From Alphaproteobacteria bacterium (GTDB lineage: Bacteria; Pseudomonadota; Alphaproteobacteria; SHWA01): a stretch of 54,478 nucleotides of DNA. The stretch lies in assembly GCA_009693995.1 (NCBI GenBank), contig SHWA01000006.1, forward strand, positions 1 to 54,478. The letters run 5' to 3'. The notes under the pieces were generated by a model, which did no database searches, was not told the DNA's origin, and saw nothing but the letters and a program-made list of their open reading frames with translations. Below are positions 19,379-26,746 of this stretch, one piece after another; position 1 is the stretch's first letter, and every line of letters starts with the position of its first letter. The translations under genes were made by a program, and so were the position numbers.

Positions 19379-20104
19379 GTGCGCTTCCTGGTCTTCCAGC
19401 ACCTGGCCGTCGAGCATCCTGGCACCTTCCGCGGGTTGATGACCGCGGCCGGGGTCGACTGGGTCACGGTCGAACTCGACGCCGGCGAAACGGTCCCGCC
19501 GCTCACCGGGTTCGACGCGTTGCTGGCCTTCGGCGGCCCCATGGATGTCTGGCAGGAAGCGGAGCATCCCTGGCTGCTGCCCGAGAAGACGGCGATCCGG
19601 GCCGCGGTGCGTGATCACCGCCTCCCCTTCCTCGGCATCTGCCTCGGCCATCAACTATTGGCAGCCGCCCTCGGCGGCGAAGTCGGGCCCATGACTGCCC
19701 CCGAGGTCGGCCTGACCACGGTCGAGCTTACCACTGAGGGCCGAGAGAGCCCGTTGTTCGCGGGCCTCGACCACCGCTCCGCCTGCTTCCAGTGGCATGG
19801 CAGCGAAGTGAAGCGCCTACCGGAAGGCGCCCGGATCCTGGCCCAGAACGCCCACTGCCCGGTGCAGGCGTTCGCCGTCGGGGCTTGCGCCTTTGGCCTG
19901 CAATACCATGTCGAGTTGACCCCGGCGACAGTCGGCGAATGGGGCTGCGTCCCGGAATACGCGCAGGCGCTCGAGACCACCCTCGGGGCTGGTGCCCTCG
20001 CCCGCCTAAACCAGGCGACGGCGGCGGCGCTGCCCGACCTGGAGCGGGACGCGGCGCTCTTGTTCGCGAACTTCCTCGGGATCGTGCGCGCCGCGGCCGA
20101 TTGA
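19379..20104 (+). CDS. class I glutamine amidotransferase
   Basis: This 241-residue protein is a complete GATase-1 domain. The nucleophile C88 lies in FLGICLGHQLLAAALGG, and the His/Glu pair H177 and E179 in LQYHVELT complete the triad. Stand-alone proteins of this size are usually annotated as GMP-synthase-like amidotransferases and may hydrolyse gamma-glutamyl amines or supply ammonia to an unknown synthetase. No synthetase is adjacent. It starts at GTG with little ribosome-binding sequence, which suggests translation coupled to the RAM-domain gene upstream. Confidence 0.88.
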   Translation: MRFLVFQHLAVEHPGTFRGLMTAAGVDWVTVELDAGETVPPLTGFDALLAFGGPMDVWQEAEHPWLLPEKTAIRAAVRDHRLPFLGICLGHQLLAAALGGEVGPMTAPEVGLTTVELTTEGRESPLFAGLDHRSACFQWHGSEVKRLPEGARILAQNAHCPVQAFAVGACAFGLQYHVELTPATVGEWGCVPEYAQALETTLGAGALARLNQATAAALPDLERDAALLFANFLGIVRAAAD

Positions 20105-20167
20105 CAGCCGGATCGCCTCTGCTACCACTGTCCGCCCGACGCAAACTGGGCGGCAGGAGGCGAGGCC

Positions 20168-20953
20168 ATGGCAGCGTTCACCGACATCGTCGTCACCACG
20201 CCGAAGACCCATGTGACCCTGATCCAACTGAACCGGCCCCAGGTCTACAACGCGCTGCGCTTCAACCTGTTGCAGGAATTGTCGCAAGCGCTGGCCGCGG
20301 CGACCACCGACGATGCGGTGCGCTGCGTGGTCATCACCGGCAACGACAAGGCTTTCGCCGCGGGCGCCGACATCAACGAGTTCCAGGCCCAGACCCTGGT
20401 ATCGACCGCGACCGACCGCGACCAGCGCAGCCAGCACTGGCAGGCACTGCGCGGCTTCCCCAAGCCGGTGATCGCAGCGGTGAACGGCTTCGCCCTCGGC
20501 GGCGGGTGCGAAATGGCGATGAACTGCGACATCATCATCGCCGGCGACACCGCCAAGTTCGGCCAGCCGGAGATCAACCTCGGCATCATACCGGGCGGCG
20601 GCGGCACCCAGCGGCTGCCCAGGACCGTCGGCAAGTCCCTGGCCATGAAGATGATCCTCTCGGGCGAGCGGATCGACGCAGAGACGGCATTGACCGCCGG
20701 CCTGGTGGCGGAGGTGGTTCCGGCGGCGAAGACGCTGGAGCGCGCCCTGGAGCTGGCCGAGCTGATCGCCAGCAAGCCTCCGATCGCCGTGCGCATGGCC
20801 AAGGATGCGGTGCTGCGCTCCTACGATGTGCCGATCGAGGCCGGCCTGCTCTATGAGCGGCGCGCCTTCAGCATCCTGTTCGCGACCGAGGACCGCAAGG
20901 AGGGGGTCGCCGCGTTCCTCGAGAAGCGCAAGGCGACCTTCAAGGGCCAGTGA
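20168..20953 (+). CDS. enoyl-CoA hydratase
   Basis: This 261-residue crotonase-fold enzyme has the oxyanion-hole loop GNDKAFAAGADINEF and the two regions that carry the catalytic glutamates, ALGGGCEMAMNCDIIIAG and GQPEINLGIIPGGGGTQRLP. The match to short-chain enoyl-CoA hydratases (PaaF/FadB-like) is close. It hydrates 2-enoyl-CoA to 3-hydroxyacyl-CoA in fatty-acid or phenylacetate breakdown. The stop overlaps the start of the PaaI thioesterase (GTGA), so the two are translationally coupled. Confidence 0.92.
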   Translation: MAAFTDIVVTTPKTHVTLIQLNRPQVYNALRFNLLQELSQALAAATTDDAVRCVVITGNDKAFAAGADINEFQAQTLVSTATDRDQRSQHWQALRGFPKPVIAAVNGFALGGGCEMAMNCDIIIAGDTAKFGQPEINLGIIPGGGGTQRLPRTVGKSLAMKMILSGERIDAETALTAGLVAEVVPAAKTLERALELAELIASKPPIAVRMAKDAVLRSYDVPIEAGLLYERRAFSILFATEDRKEGVAAFLEKRKATFKGQ

Positions 20954-21405
20954 GCGCGCCAACCTCGCCGCACCCGGATGCGGGCGCCATCGCCGCCGCC
21001 ATGGCGGCCCGCGATGGCGTCTTCCAGGCCCTCGGCATGGACCTGATCGAGGCGCGGCGGGGCCATGCCGAGGTTCGCCTGACCCTCGCCCCGACCATGC
21101 TGAATGCCAACGGGGTCGCCCATGGCGGGGTGATCTTCACCCTGGCGGACGCCGCCTTCGGCTTCGCCTGTAATTCCGACGGCCGGCCGACCGTCGCGGC
21201 CCATGCCGCCATCAGCTTCGTCGCGGCCGCCAGGCCCGGCGAGGTGCTGACCGCGACTGTCACCCGGCAGCACCGCGGCCGCACCACCGGCGTCTATGAC
21301 GGCCGTGTCACCGCCGGCGACGGTCGCCTGATCGCCCTCTTCCGCGGCCACGCCCATGAAATCGGTGCGATTGCGGCCGCTGCGCCGCAATCCGGCCGAG
21401 ACTGA
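20950..21405 (+). CDS. paaI: PaaI-type acyl-CoA thioesterase
   Basis: This 151-residue hotdog protein has the PaaI motif NANGVAHGGVIFTLADAAFGF, in which the Asn/His/Gly and Asp residues form the active site, and the following HAAISFVAAARPGEVLTA. PaaI removes CoA from ring-hydroxylated phenylacetyl-CoA to rescue trapped CoA in the phenylacetate pathway. The GTG start overlaps the hydratase stop. Only these two genes are present, with no paaABCDE ring epoxidase nearby, so this is either part of a scattered pathway or a general thioesterase. Confidence 0.88.
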   Translation: MSAPTSPHPDAGAIAAAMAARDGVFQALGMDLIEARRGHAEVRLTLAPTMLNANGVAHGGVIFTLADAAFGFACNSDGRPTVAAHAAISFVAAARPGEVLTATVTRQHRGRTTGVYDGRVTAGDGRLIALFRGHAHEIGAIAAAAPQSGRD

Positions 21406-21495
21406 CCCGGCCGCACCCGAACGCCGGCACCCTCCGGGGTTGGGCCGTTGGCGCAGGCGCCCCGCCAACGCCAGGGTTGAAAAGCGCCGCAACCA

Positions 21496-21507
21496 TGATC
21501 GCGATCA
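21496..21507. promoter_or_regulatory. FNR/FixK-box-like palindrome
   Basis: TGATCGCGATCA is a perfect 12-base palindrome and matches the inner TGAT-N4-ATCA of the FNR/FixK consensus TTGAT-N4-ATCAA, but the outer T and A are not conserved. It lies about 78 bases upstream of the small gene at 21585. It may be a binding site; on sequence alone it is weak. Confidence 0.3.
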
Positions 21508-21584
21508 CAGCCGCCCCCGCCGCGCCGGATTAAGGTTCGCTCAAGGTTAATGCGTACCCGAGCTGGTTCGGGATGGAGAGTAAG

Positions 21585-21758
21585 ATGCAACGGCAGTTCG
21601 CGATGAGCTTCGGCTTCCTGATGGCGACTTAGCTGTTCGGCGTCGTCGGCCTCTGGGCGATGCCACAGACGGTGGACCCCGCCGCGTCCTACCGCGTGCC
21701 GGGCCCCTCCGTCTCCTACCAGGACCAGAGCGGCCGCTTCACGGTCTTCGTGCGCTGA
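21585..21758 (+). pseudogene. small membrane-protein gene with an internal in-frame TAG
   Basis: The reading frame MQRQFAMSFGFLMAT is interrupted by TAG at 21630-21632 and then continues without another stop as LFGVVGLWAMPQTVDPA, ending QSGRFTVFVR before TGA at 21756. The two parts together form one plausible 57-codon protein with a hydrophobic helix spanning the TAG. It has a GGAGAG ribosome-binding site (21575-21580). The simplest reading is a nonsense mutation in a small inner-membrane protein gene; readthrough is the alternative. No family recognised. Confidence 0.5.
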
Positions 21759-21769
21759 CGGTCACAAGG

Positions 21770-21799
21770 TGGTCGGGGCGGCCGGATTTGACCGGCGAC
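21770..21799 (-). repeat. 3' fragment of a tRNA-Pro gene (acceptor, T arm, CCA)
   Basis: Bases 21770-21788 are identical to the 3' end of the intact tRNA-Pro at 23999-24017, including the encoded CCA. The match continues to about 21799 with one substitution and one deletion in the T loop (TTTGACC instead of TTCGAACC). Orientation is the same as the intact gene. The rest of the tRNA is absent. Such 3'-end duplicates mark tRNA-targeted integration, or a decayed tRNA duplicate. Confidence 0.8.
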
Positions 21800-21823
21800 C
21801 TGTTTAGTCCCGCCGTTGCCATG

Positions 21824-21858
21824 GCCCCGTCCGCTCGCGCGAGCGGGGCTCATTTTTG
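21824..21858 (+). terminator. rho-independent terminator
   Basis: A stem GCCCCG...CGGGGC encloses the inner palindrome CTCGCGCGAG and is followed by TCATTTTTGTT. It faces the plus strand and would end transcripts coming from the small gene at 21585. From here to the start of the MFS gene at 22047, the 190 bases hold nothing else I can name. Confidence 0.75.
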
Positions 21859-22046
21859 TTGACCGGGGCATGGGGAGCGTTTCTGGCCAAGGGGCCGCCA
21901 CCGATTTTGGACAGCCCCGAAGATCTTGGACAACTGTTGTGAATGACTGGGCGGATTAGAATATAAGCCGTTGATTTATTTGGCGTAACTGCGGCAACTC
22001 GAACCCAGGTTTCCGCAGTGCCGGGGTGCTGGCTCGAGTTCCGGGG

Positions 22047-23588
22047 TCACGACGCCACGGCCTCGACCGCGGCTCCCCTCCGCGCTGGCATGCGGATCAG
22101 CAGAAACAGCGGCAGGACTGCCACCACGGTTATAGCGAGCCATCCGAAATCGCTGACATAGGCGAGGATTGCTGCCTGCCGGGTGGTGACGGCGTCGAGG
22201 GCGGCGAGGCCGGTGACGTCGCCGAGAGTCCAGGCCTCGGGAAGGGACAGATGGCGCAGGGCCTCGTTGAAGTGGGACACGTTTTCGCTGAGAACGGCGT
22301 GGTTGGCCTGGGTCTTACGGACGAGCCAAGCGACAGCCACAGACGCTCCGATGCTGCTGCCAAGGTTGCGGCCGAGGGCATAGAAACCGGTGCCCACATC
22401 CGTGTAACCTGACGGTAAGGTCGAGAAGGTGGTGATGGTCAGAGGCACGAACAAGAAGCCCAGCCCAGCCCCATGCACCGCGACGATCGCGGCGATGGTG
22501 ACACGGTCAAAATCCGGCGTCAGCAGCGACATTCCCCAATTGGCCAGGGACATGCATAGGACCCCCAGGACCATTAGCGGGATTGGGCCGGTTCGCAGAA
22601 GCAAACGTCCCGCGACCAAGGCGCCCACACCGTTGGCCAGGGCCTGGGGCACCATGGCCACCCCGGCGGTGACGACGGGATAGCCCGCAAGGGTCTGCAG
22701 GTAGGGCGACACGAGGGCGAGAAAGGACAGCCACTGCGCGCCGAGCATGGTGATCACAACCATGCCGACGACGAAATTCCGGTCCCGGAACATCGCCCGG
22801 TCGATAAAGGGGCGCGATGCCGTGGCGATGTGGATGGCGAACAGGTAGAGCGCAACCACGACGACGGCCGCGGCGATAATGATCTCCCACGACTCGAACC
22901 AGTCCATGCGCTCGCCTCGGCTCAGCACCAATTGCAGGGCGACCAGGCCAATGGCGAGGATGCCATATCCGGAAACAGCGAAAGGCTGGACGCGCCGCTG
23001 CATGCGCTGCCGCGGTGCGAACACGAGAACGACGAAAAACGACGCCAGGCCAAGCGGCACGTTGATGTAGAAGGCCCATCGCCAACTGTAAAACTCGGTC
23101 ACATAGCCGCCCAGTGCCGGGCCCAGCAAAATGCCGCTCATCATGCCGATCGTCCACCAGCCCATGGCCTCGCCCCGCTTCTCGCCGGGATAGGCATCGA
23201 ATACGAAGGATTGAGACACGGGCATGAATGGTGCGGCGAAGACGCCCTGCAGAAACCGGTAGCCGACCATCTCCACCAGGGAGTTGGACGTCCCAGCGAG
23301 CATGGACGCGACGATGAATCCCGCGACAGCGACCAAGAACACGGGCTTGCGCCCGAAGCTGTTCGACAGGTAGCCGACCAGCGGCATGGCAACGGCGACG
23401 GCAATCAGATAGGCGGTGAGGACCCAGGTGATCTCGTCCTGGGTCGCCGACAGGGCGCCTTGCATCCGCGGCAGGGCGACCGTGGCCATGGTCGTATCCA
23501 AGGCCTGCAGATTGGCACCGAGGACGACCCCGAAGAAGATCGTCCGCCGATAGGGCATCGGCGCCTGCGTTTCGGCTTCCTGCGGCAC
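22047..23588 (-). CDS. DHA2-family multidrug MFS exporter (EmrB/QacA type)
   Basis: This protein of about 513 residues has 14 predicted membrane segments. Visible signatures are the family motif LQALDTTMATVALPRMQGAL in helix 1, motif A (GYLSNSFGRKPVF) and the antiporter motif GMMSGILLGPALGGYVTEFY in helix 5. Such proton-driven exporters remove hydrophobic drugs and usually work with an EmrA-type adaptor and an outer-membrane channel; neither is adjacent. The GTG at 23588 is chosen because GGAGGAGG lies six bases upstream (23595-23602); an ATG further upstream at 23615 lacks one. It is the only intact gene in the segment bounded by the two tRNA-Pro sequences. Confidence 0.9.
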   Translation of the reverse strand: MPQEAETQAPMPYRRTIFFGVVLGANLQALDTTMATVALPRMQGALSATQDEITWVLTAYLIAVAVAMPLVGYLSNSFGRKPVFLVAVAGFIVASMLAGTSNSLVEMVGYRFLQGVFAAPFMPVSQSFVFDAYPGEKRGEAMGWWTIGMMSGILLGPALGGYVTEFYSWRWAFYINVPLGLASFFVVLVFAPRQRMQRRVQPFAVSGYGILAIGLVALQLVLSRGERMDWFESWEIIIAAAVVVVALYLFAIHIATASRPFIDRAMFRDRNFVVGMVVITMLGAQWLSFLALVSPYLQTLAGYPVVTAGVAMVPQALANGVGALVAGRLLLRTGPIPLMVLGVLCMSLANWGMSLLTPDFDRVTIAAIVAVHGAGLGFLFVPLTITTFSTLPSGYTDVGTGFYALGRNLGSSIGASVAVAWLVRKTQANHAVLSENVSHFNEALRHLSLPEAWTLGDVTGLAALDAVTTRQAAILAYVSDFGWLAITVVAVLPLFLLIRMPARRGAAVEAVAS

Positions 23589-23700
23589 CGCCACCCTCCT
23601 CCGCACCCCAACCATACAACGGATGAGCCCTCGGGCAGCACGTCAGTTCGACTGCCGCCATCTCCCGACCAGCATCCAAGCGAGCCATGATCCAGGGGCG

Positions 23701-23729
23701 CGATTCATCCCCGCGTGCGCGGGGAACGC
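23701..23729. repeat. solitary type I-E-like CRISPR repeat
   Basis: The 29 bases starting CGATTCATCCCCGCG and ending GCGCGGGGAACGC differ at about two positions from the common I-E repeat (CGGTTCATCCCCGCG...GGGGAACAC, recalled consensus), including the CCCCGCG/CGCGGGG hairpin. No second copy occurs 61 bases away on either side and no cas genes are present. The surrounding region 23589-23998 has no convincing gene. An 86-codon minus-strand frame (23643-23903) passes through the repeat and encodes PAHAGMNR, a known translation artefact of such repeats. Confidence 0.6.
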
Positions 23730-23998
23730 GGCGTGGTTATAGCGATGCGCGCCGGACTCGGCGTCGATCAGCAGCCATTCGCGGCGGTCGATCGCCTCTT
23801 GCAGCGTGATGCGCCTATCGCCACGCTCCCGGTCCGTTGTTGCCGCCGCCCTGTCCGCCGAGGGCGGCCAGAGTCGACCGCATACTGGCGCGGAGACTGC
23901 CACCCCTAATTTCTCGAATCTGTTGCCCCAACGTTACCCCGGGCGGAAATCTGCTTTCGCCAAACTCTGCGAACTGTGGCGTGACAAATCGAGAAAAC

Positions 23999-24075
23999 TG
24001 GTCGGGGCGGCCGGATTCGAACCGGCGACCCTCTGCTCCCAAAGCAGATGCGCTACCAGGCTGCGCTACGCCCCG
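23999..24075 (-). tRNA. tRNA-Pro (TGG anticodon)
   Basis: The minus strand gives a complete cloverleaf. The acceptor CGGGGCG pairs with CGCCCCG, followed by discriminator A and an encoded CCA. The D arm is GCGCAGCCTGGTAGCGC, the anticodon arm CTGCTTTGGGAGCAG has TGG in the loop, and the T arm is CGCCGGTTCGAATCCGGC. It is intact. A 3' fragment of the same sequence lies 2.2 kb away at 21770. Confidence 0.96.
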
Positions 24076-24135
24076 ACGTGAGGCGCCCCCTTACACGGCG
24101 CGCGCGAACTCTGCAAGATGGCGCACCTCGAGTTA

Positions 24136-24205
24136 TGCTTTAAAAATCAGGATAAATTACTTTATATTCAATCTATTATCATAATTTATTGAATGTATAC
24201 ATTAC
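24136..24205. other. AT-rich island with inverted repeat
   Basis: About 70 bases are more than 75 percent A+T in an otherwise GC-rich window. They contain ATTCAAT and ATTGAAT as inverted 7-base arms separated by 16 bases. The island lies between the 3' end of the DUF192 gene and the promoter side of tRNA-Pro. On the minus strand the hairpin is followed at some distance by TTTTT, so it may help terminate the DUF192 transcript. An integration or protein-binding site is the alternative. Confidence 0.5.
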
Positions 24206-24211
24206 TCCTTG

Positions 24212-24688
24212 TCAGGGTCCGAACATCGGGTGCAATACCCGGTCGCCGGCTGCGATCCCCAGCCGCTCCGCGCTTCCTGCCGCCAGTTCCAGCACCGCCC
24301 GTATCGGCGCCTCCGACCCGATGGTCTGGGTCGAGAGCGGCGTGGTGCGTGGGGCGATGTGGGCGATGCGCCCGTTCTCGCCGATGAACAGCATGTCGAG
24401 CGAGAGGTACGTGTTCTTCATCCACATCGCCACCCATTGCACCTGGTGGAAGTCGAACAGCATGCCGCGGCCGGGGGCCAGTTCGGTGCGAAACATCAGG
24501 CCCCGGGCGCGCTGCGCCTCCTCGCGTGCCACCTCGACCGCAAACGCATGGGTGCCACGCCTGGTTTCGATGTTCAGGGACTCGACCGGCCAGGAAACGT
24601 CCGCCGTCTGCGCCGACACAGCAAGACCCGCGAGCAAGAGTGCGAGCAGCGCGCCGCCCGGTAGTCCCCATCGCGCCATTCCCGGCAC
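24212..24688 (-). CDS. DUF192 family exported protein
   Basis: This 158-residue protein has an N-terminal hydrophobic signal peptide (GGALLALLLAGLAVSAQTA) and then one DUF192 domain, with the conserved RARGLMFRTELAPGRGMLF, the WMKNTYLSLDMLFI core and AVLELAAGSAERLGI. The family is widespread and periplasmic, with no established function. The GTG at 24688 has GGAGAGGGG at good spacing; the ATG at 24679 is the alternative. It follows the histone-deacetylase-like gene by 12 bases on the same strand. Confidence 0.88.
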   Translation of the reverse strand: MPGMARWGLPGGALLALLLAGLAVSAQTADVSWPVESLNIETRRGTHAFAVEVAREEAQRARGLMFRTELAPGRGMLFDFHQVQWVAMWMKNTYLSLDMLFIGENGRIAHIAPRTTPLSTQTIGSEAPIRAVLELAAGSAERLGIAAGDRVLHPMFGP

Positions 24689-24700
24689 TACCCCCCTCTC

Positions 24701-25804
24701 CTAGGCCATGACCTGCCGCACCGTCGCCCGCACCTCGGGCCGGATTACGCCCGGCCGCATCTCGTCGGCAAGGGTCGTGAACCACGTCTGCGGCGGGCTC
24801 CGCCCGGCCGCCCGGTTCCAGTTGAGGCCGCGCAACAATGCCTCCGCCGCCGCCGGCAGCCGCTCCGGCACCGCGTGCCCGGCGAGCGTCGCCCACACCC
24901 CGGCCCAGCACCGCGCCACCGCCCACGGATTGTAGCCGCCGCCGCCGAGGACGACCATCCGGGGCGCGAGGCACTTCAGCGCAGCCACCGCCGACCACAG
25001 CGCGCCATTGGAGAGCGCAAGGTTGGCGAGCGGATCGTCGGCGAGCGCATCGGCGCCGCACTGGATCATCACCGCCTGGGGCCGGAAGCCGGTGCCGAGG
25101 GGCAGCAGCGCCTCTTCGACCACGAGGTGGAACTCGCTGTCGTTCAGGGCGCTCGGCATCGGCAGGTTGCGCGCCATGCCCCCGGCCCGGTCGTCCACCG
25201 CGCCGGAGTGGGGCCAGCGCCGCTCTTCGTGCACGGAGACGGTCAATACCCGCTCGTCGGCGGCGAACGCGGCCTGCACGCCGTCGCCGTGGTGGGCATC
25301 GAGATCGACGTAATAGATGCGCTCCAGCCCCTGATCCAGCAGCGCGAGCAGCCCGAGGACCGGATCGTTGAAGTAGCAGAACCCGCTCGCCCGCGCGCGT
25401 CTGCCGTGGTGGGTACCGCCGGCCGGGTTGTAGGCGATGCCGCCATCCGCCACCAGCGCCGCCGCGCGCAGCGAGCCGCCGCAGGCGGTCGCCGGCCGGC
25501 GGAACATCTCGGCAAACACCGGGTTGCCGCCGGAGCCCAGGTTGAAACGGCGGCGAACCGGCTCATCGACCGCTTGCCGCGCCTCGGCCATCTGCACGGC
25601 GGCGATGTAGTCCGGAGCGTGGAAGCGGGCGAGCTGGGCGGGGGTCGCCACCGGGCTTTCCACATAGGCCCCGTCGGCCAGCCAGCCGAGCGCGCGGCAG
25701 AGATCGATCGTGGTCGATACCCGTGGGATCGCCAGCGGGTGCCAGGCGCCGTAGCTGGAGCGCCGGTAGATCTCGCTGCCGATGAACCAGGGGCCGGTCT
25801 GCAT
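24701..25804 (-). CDS. histone deacetylase/acetylpolyamine amidohydrolase family (AcuC-like)
   Basis: This protein of about 367 residues has the arginase/deacetylase fold with the full zinc site. The paired histidines lie in GGTHHGRRARASGFCYFND, the zinc aspartate and histidine in VDLDAHHGDGVQ, and the second aspartate region in IQCGADALADDPLANL. The GGGGYN motif and catalytic tyrosine region are near residues 295-300. Bacterial relatives deacetylate acetoin-pathway enzymes (AcuC) or acetylated polyamines. The ATG at 25804 gives the conserved N-terminus; a TTG at 25843 would add 13 residues. It is probably cotranscribed with the DUF192 gene. Confidence 0.9.
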   Translation of the reverse strand: MQTGPWFIGSEIYRRSSYGAWHPLAIPRVSTTIDLCRALGWLADGAYVESPVATPAQLARFHAPDYIAAVQMAEARQAVDEPVRRRFNLGSGGNPVFAEMFRRPATACGGSLRAAALVADGGIAYNPAGGTHHGRRARASGFCYFNDPVLGLLALLDQGLERIYYVDLDAHHGDGVQAAFAADERVLTVSVHEERRWPHSGAVDDRAGGMARNLPMPSALNDSEFHLVVEEALLPLGTGFRPQAVMIQCGADALADDPLANLALSNGALWSAVAALKCLAPRMVVLGGGGYNPWAVARCWAGVWATLAGHAVPERLPAAAEALLRGLNWNRAAGRSPPQTWFTTLADEMRPGVIRPEVRATVRQVMA

Positions 25805-25888
25805 CACGGGCGCAGCGTGGTGCGGCGGTGGCGCAGTTGTCAATCGTGACTGGCTTGCCTGGGCGGTGGCGGCCGGTCATAGTTTCGT

Positions 25889-25985
25889 CCTCTCACTGGG
25901 GGGAGTCGGATGGTCCGGCTGAGAGGCCCCAAAGGGCGACCCCTGGAACCCGAACCGGTTCAGACCGGCGTAGGGACGAGTGAGG
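25889..25985 (+). promoter_or_regulatory. TPP riboswitch (THI element)
   Basis: The conserved thiamine-pyrophosphate aptamer parts are present in order: CTGAGA (25919-25924), then ACCC..GAACC-like sequence (GACCCCTGGAACCCGAAC) and CCGGTTCAGACCGGCGTAGGGA. P1 is closed by CCTCTCACT and AGTGAGG at the two ends. It lies directly before the thiZ start; only two bases separate its 3' arm from the ATG, so ligand binding probably hides the ribosome-binding site (GTGAGG). This predicts repression of the importer when thiamine is plentiful. Confidence 0.93.
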
Positions 25986-25987
25986 CC

Positions 25988-26746
25988 ATGCCCGACACGC
26001 CGCCCCACCCCTCTGCCATCGTCTGTCGCGGGCTGACGCTCCGCTACGGCGCAGAGCGCCTGTTCGACAACCTCTCCCTCACCATCCCCGGCGGCGAGTG
26101 GACCTGCATCCTGGGGCCGAGCGGCGTCGGCAAGACCAGCCTGCTGCGCCTCTTCGCCGGCCTGGGCGGCGGCGGCTCGGCAGCGGGCGAGGTCCACGCC
26201 GGCGACGGCGGCACGCTCGCAGGAAGAGTCGCCTATATGGCGCAGAACGATCTGCTGCTGCCCTGGCTGTCGGTGCTCGACAATGTGCTGCTCGGCGCGC
26301 GGCTGCGCGGCGCGCGGCGGGACGCGGCGCGCGCGCGGACACTCCTGGCAGAGGTCGGGCTGGCGGAGCGGGCGGGAGACCGCCCGGCGGCGCTTTCGGG
26401 TGGCATGCGCCAGCGCGCCGCCCTTGCCCGCACTCTCATGGAGGACTGCCCGATCGTGCTGATGGACGAGCCCTTTTCCGGCCTCGACGCGATTACCCGC
26501 CACCGGTTGCAGGAACTCGCCGCCACGATCCTGAGTGGGCGCACGGTGGTCCTGGTGACCCACGATCCCCTGGAGGCGCTCCGGCTTGGCCGCCATATCC
26601 ATGTCCTCTCGGGCCAGCCGGTGCGCATGGACCAGCCGCTGCGCCCCTCAGGCGAACCGCCGCGCGATTTGGCCGATCCCGTGCTGCTCGCCTTGCAGGC
26701 CACATTGCTGAGCCGCCTGAGTGGCAGCGGAGAAGGCGTGTCGTGA
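25988..26746 (+). CDS. thiZ: thiamine-precursor ABC transporter, ATP-binding protein
   Basis: This 252-residue ABC ATPase has Walker A (GPSGVGKTSLL), the Q-loop (MAQNDLLLPWLSV), signature motif (LSGGMRQRAALARTL) and Walker B plus catalytic Glu (IVLMDEPFSGLDA), with the H-loop at LVTHDPLEAL. The Q-loop context and gene order match the nitrate/taurine/THI5-type importers. Its placement immediately after a TPP riboswitch and before a THI5-like binding protein points to uptake of hydroxymethylpyrimidine or a formylaminopyrimidine precursor. The stop overlaps the GTG start of thiX. Confidence 0.88.
   Translation: MPDTPPHPSAIVCRGLTLRYGAERLFDNLSLTIPGGEWTCILGPSGVGKTSLLRLFAGLGGGGSAAGEVHAGDGGTLAGRVAYMAQNDLLLPWLSVLDNVLLGARLRGARRDAARARTLLAEVGLAERAGDRPAALSGGMRQRAALARTLMEDCPIVLMDEPFSGLDAITRHRLQELAATILSGRTVVLVTHDPLEALRLGRHIHVLSGQPVRMDQPLRPSGEPPRDLADPVLLALQATLLSRLSGSGEGVS

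Noticed and set aside
20168..21405. Phenylacetate degradation operon
   Set aside because: Only a hydratase and a PaaI thioesterase are present; the ring epoxidase and ligase genes are absent here.
23701..23729. CRISPR array
   Set aside because: Only one repeat unit is present and there are no cas genes in the window.
23643..23903. 86-codon minus-strand frame containing PAHAGMNR as a real protein
   Set aside because: The frame runs through the CRISPR-like repeat and lacks a ribosome-binding site or a recognised domain.
21770..24075. A complete integrative element with integrase
   Set aside because: No integrase, excisionase or recombinase gene lies in or near the segment. Only the tRNA fragment suggests an integration event.
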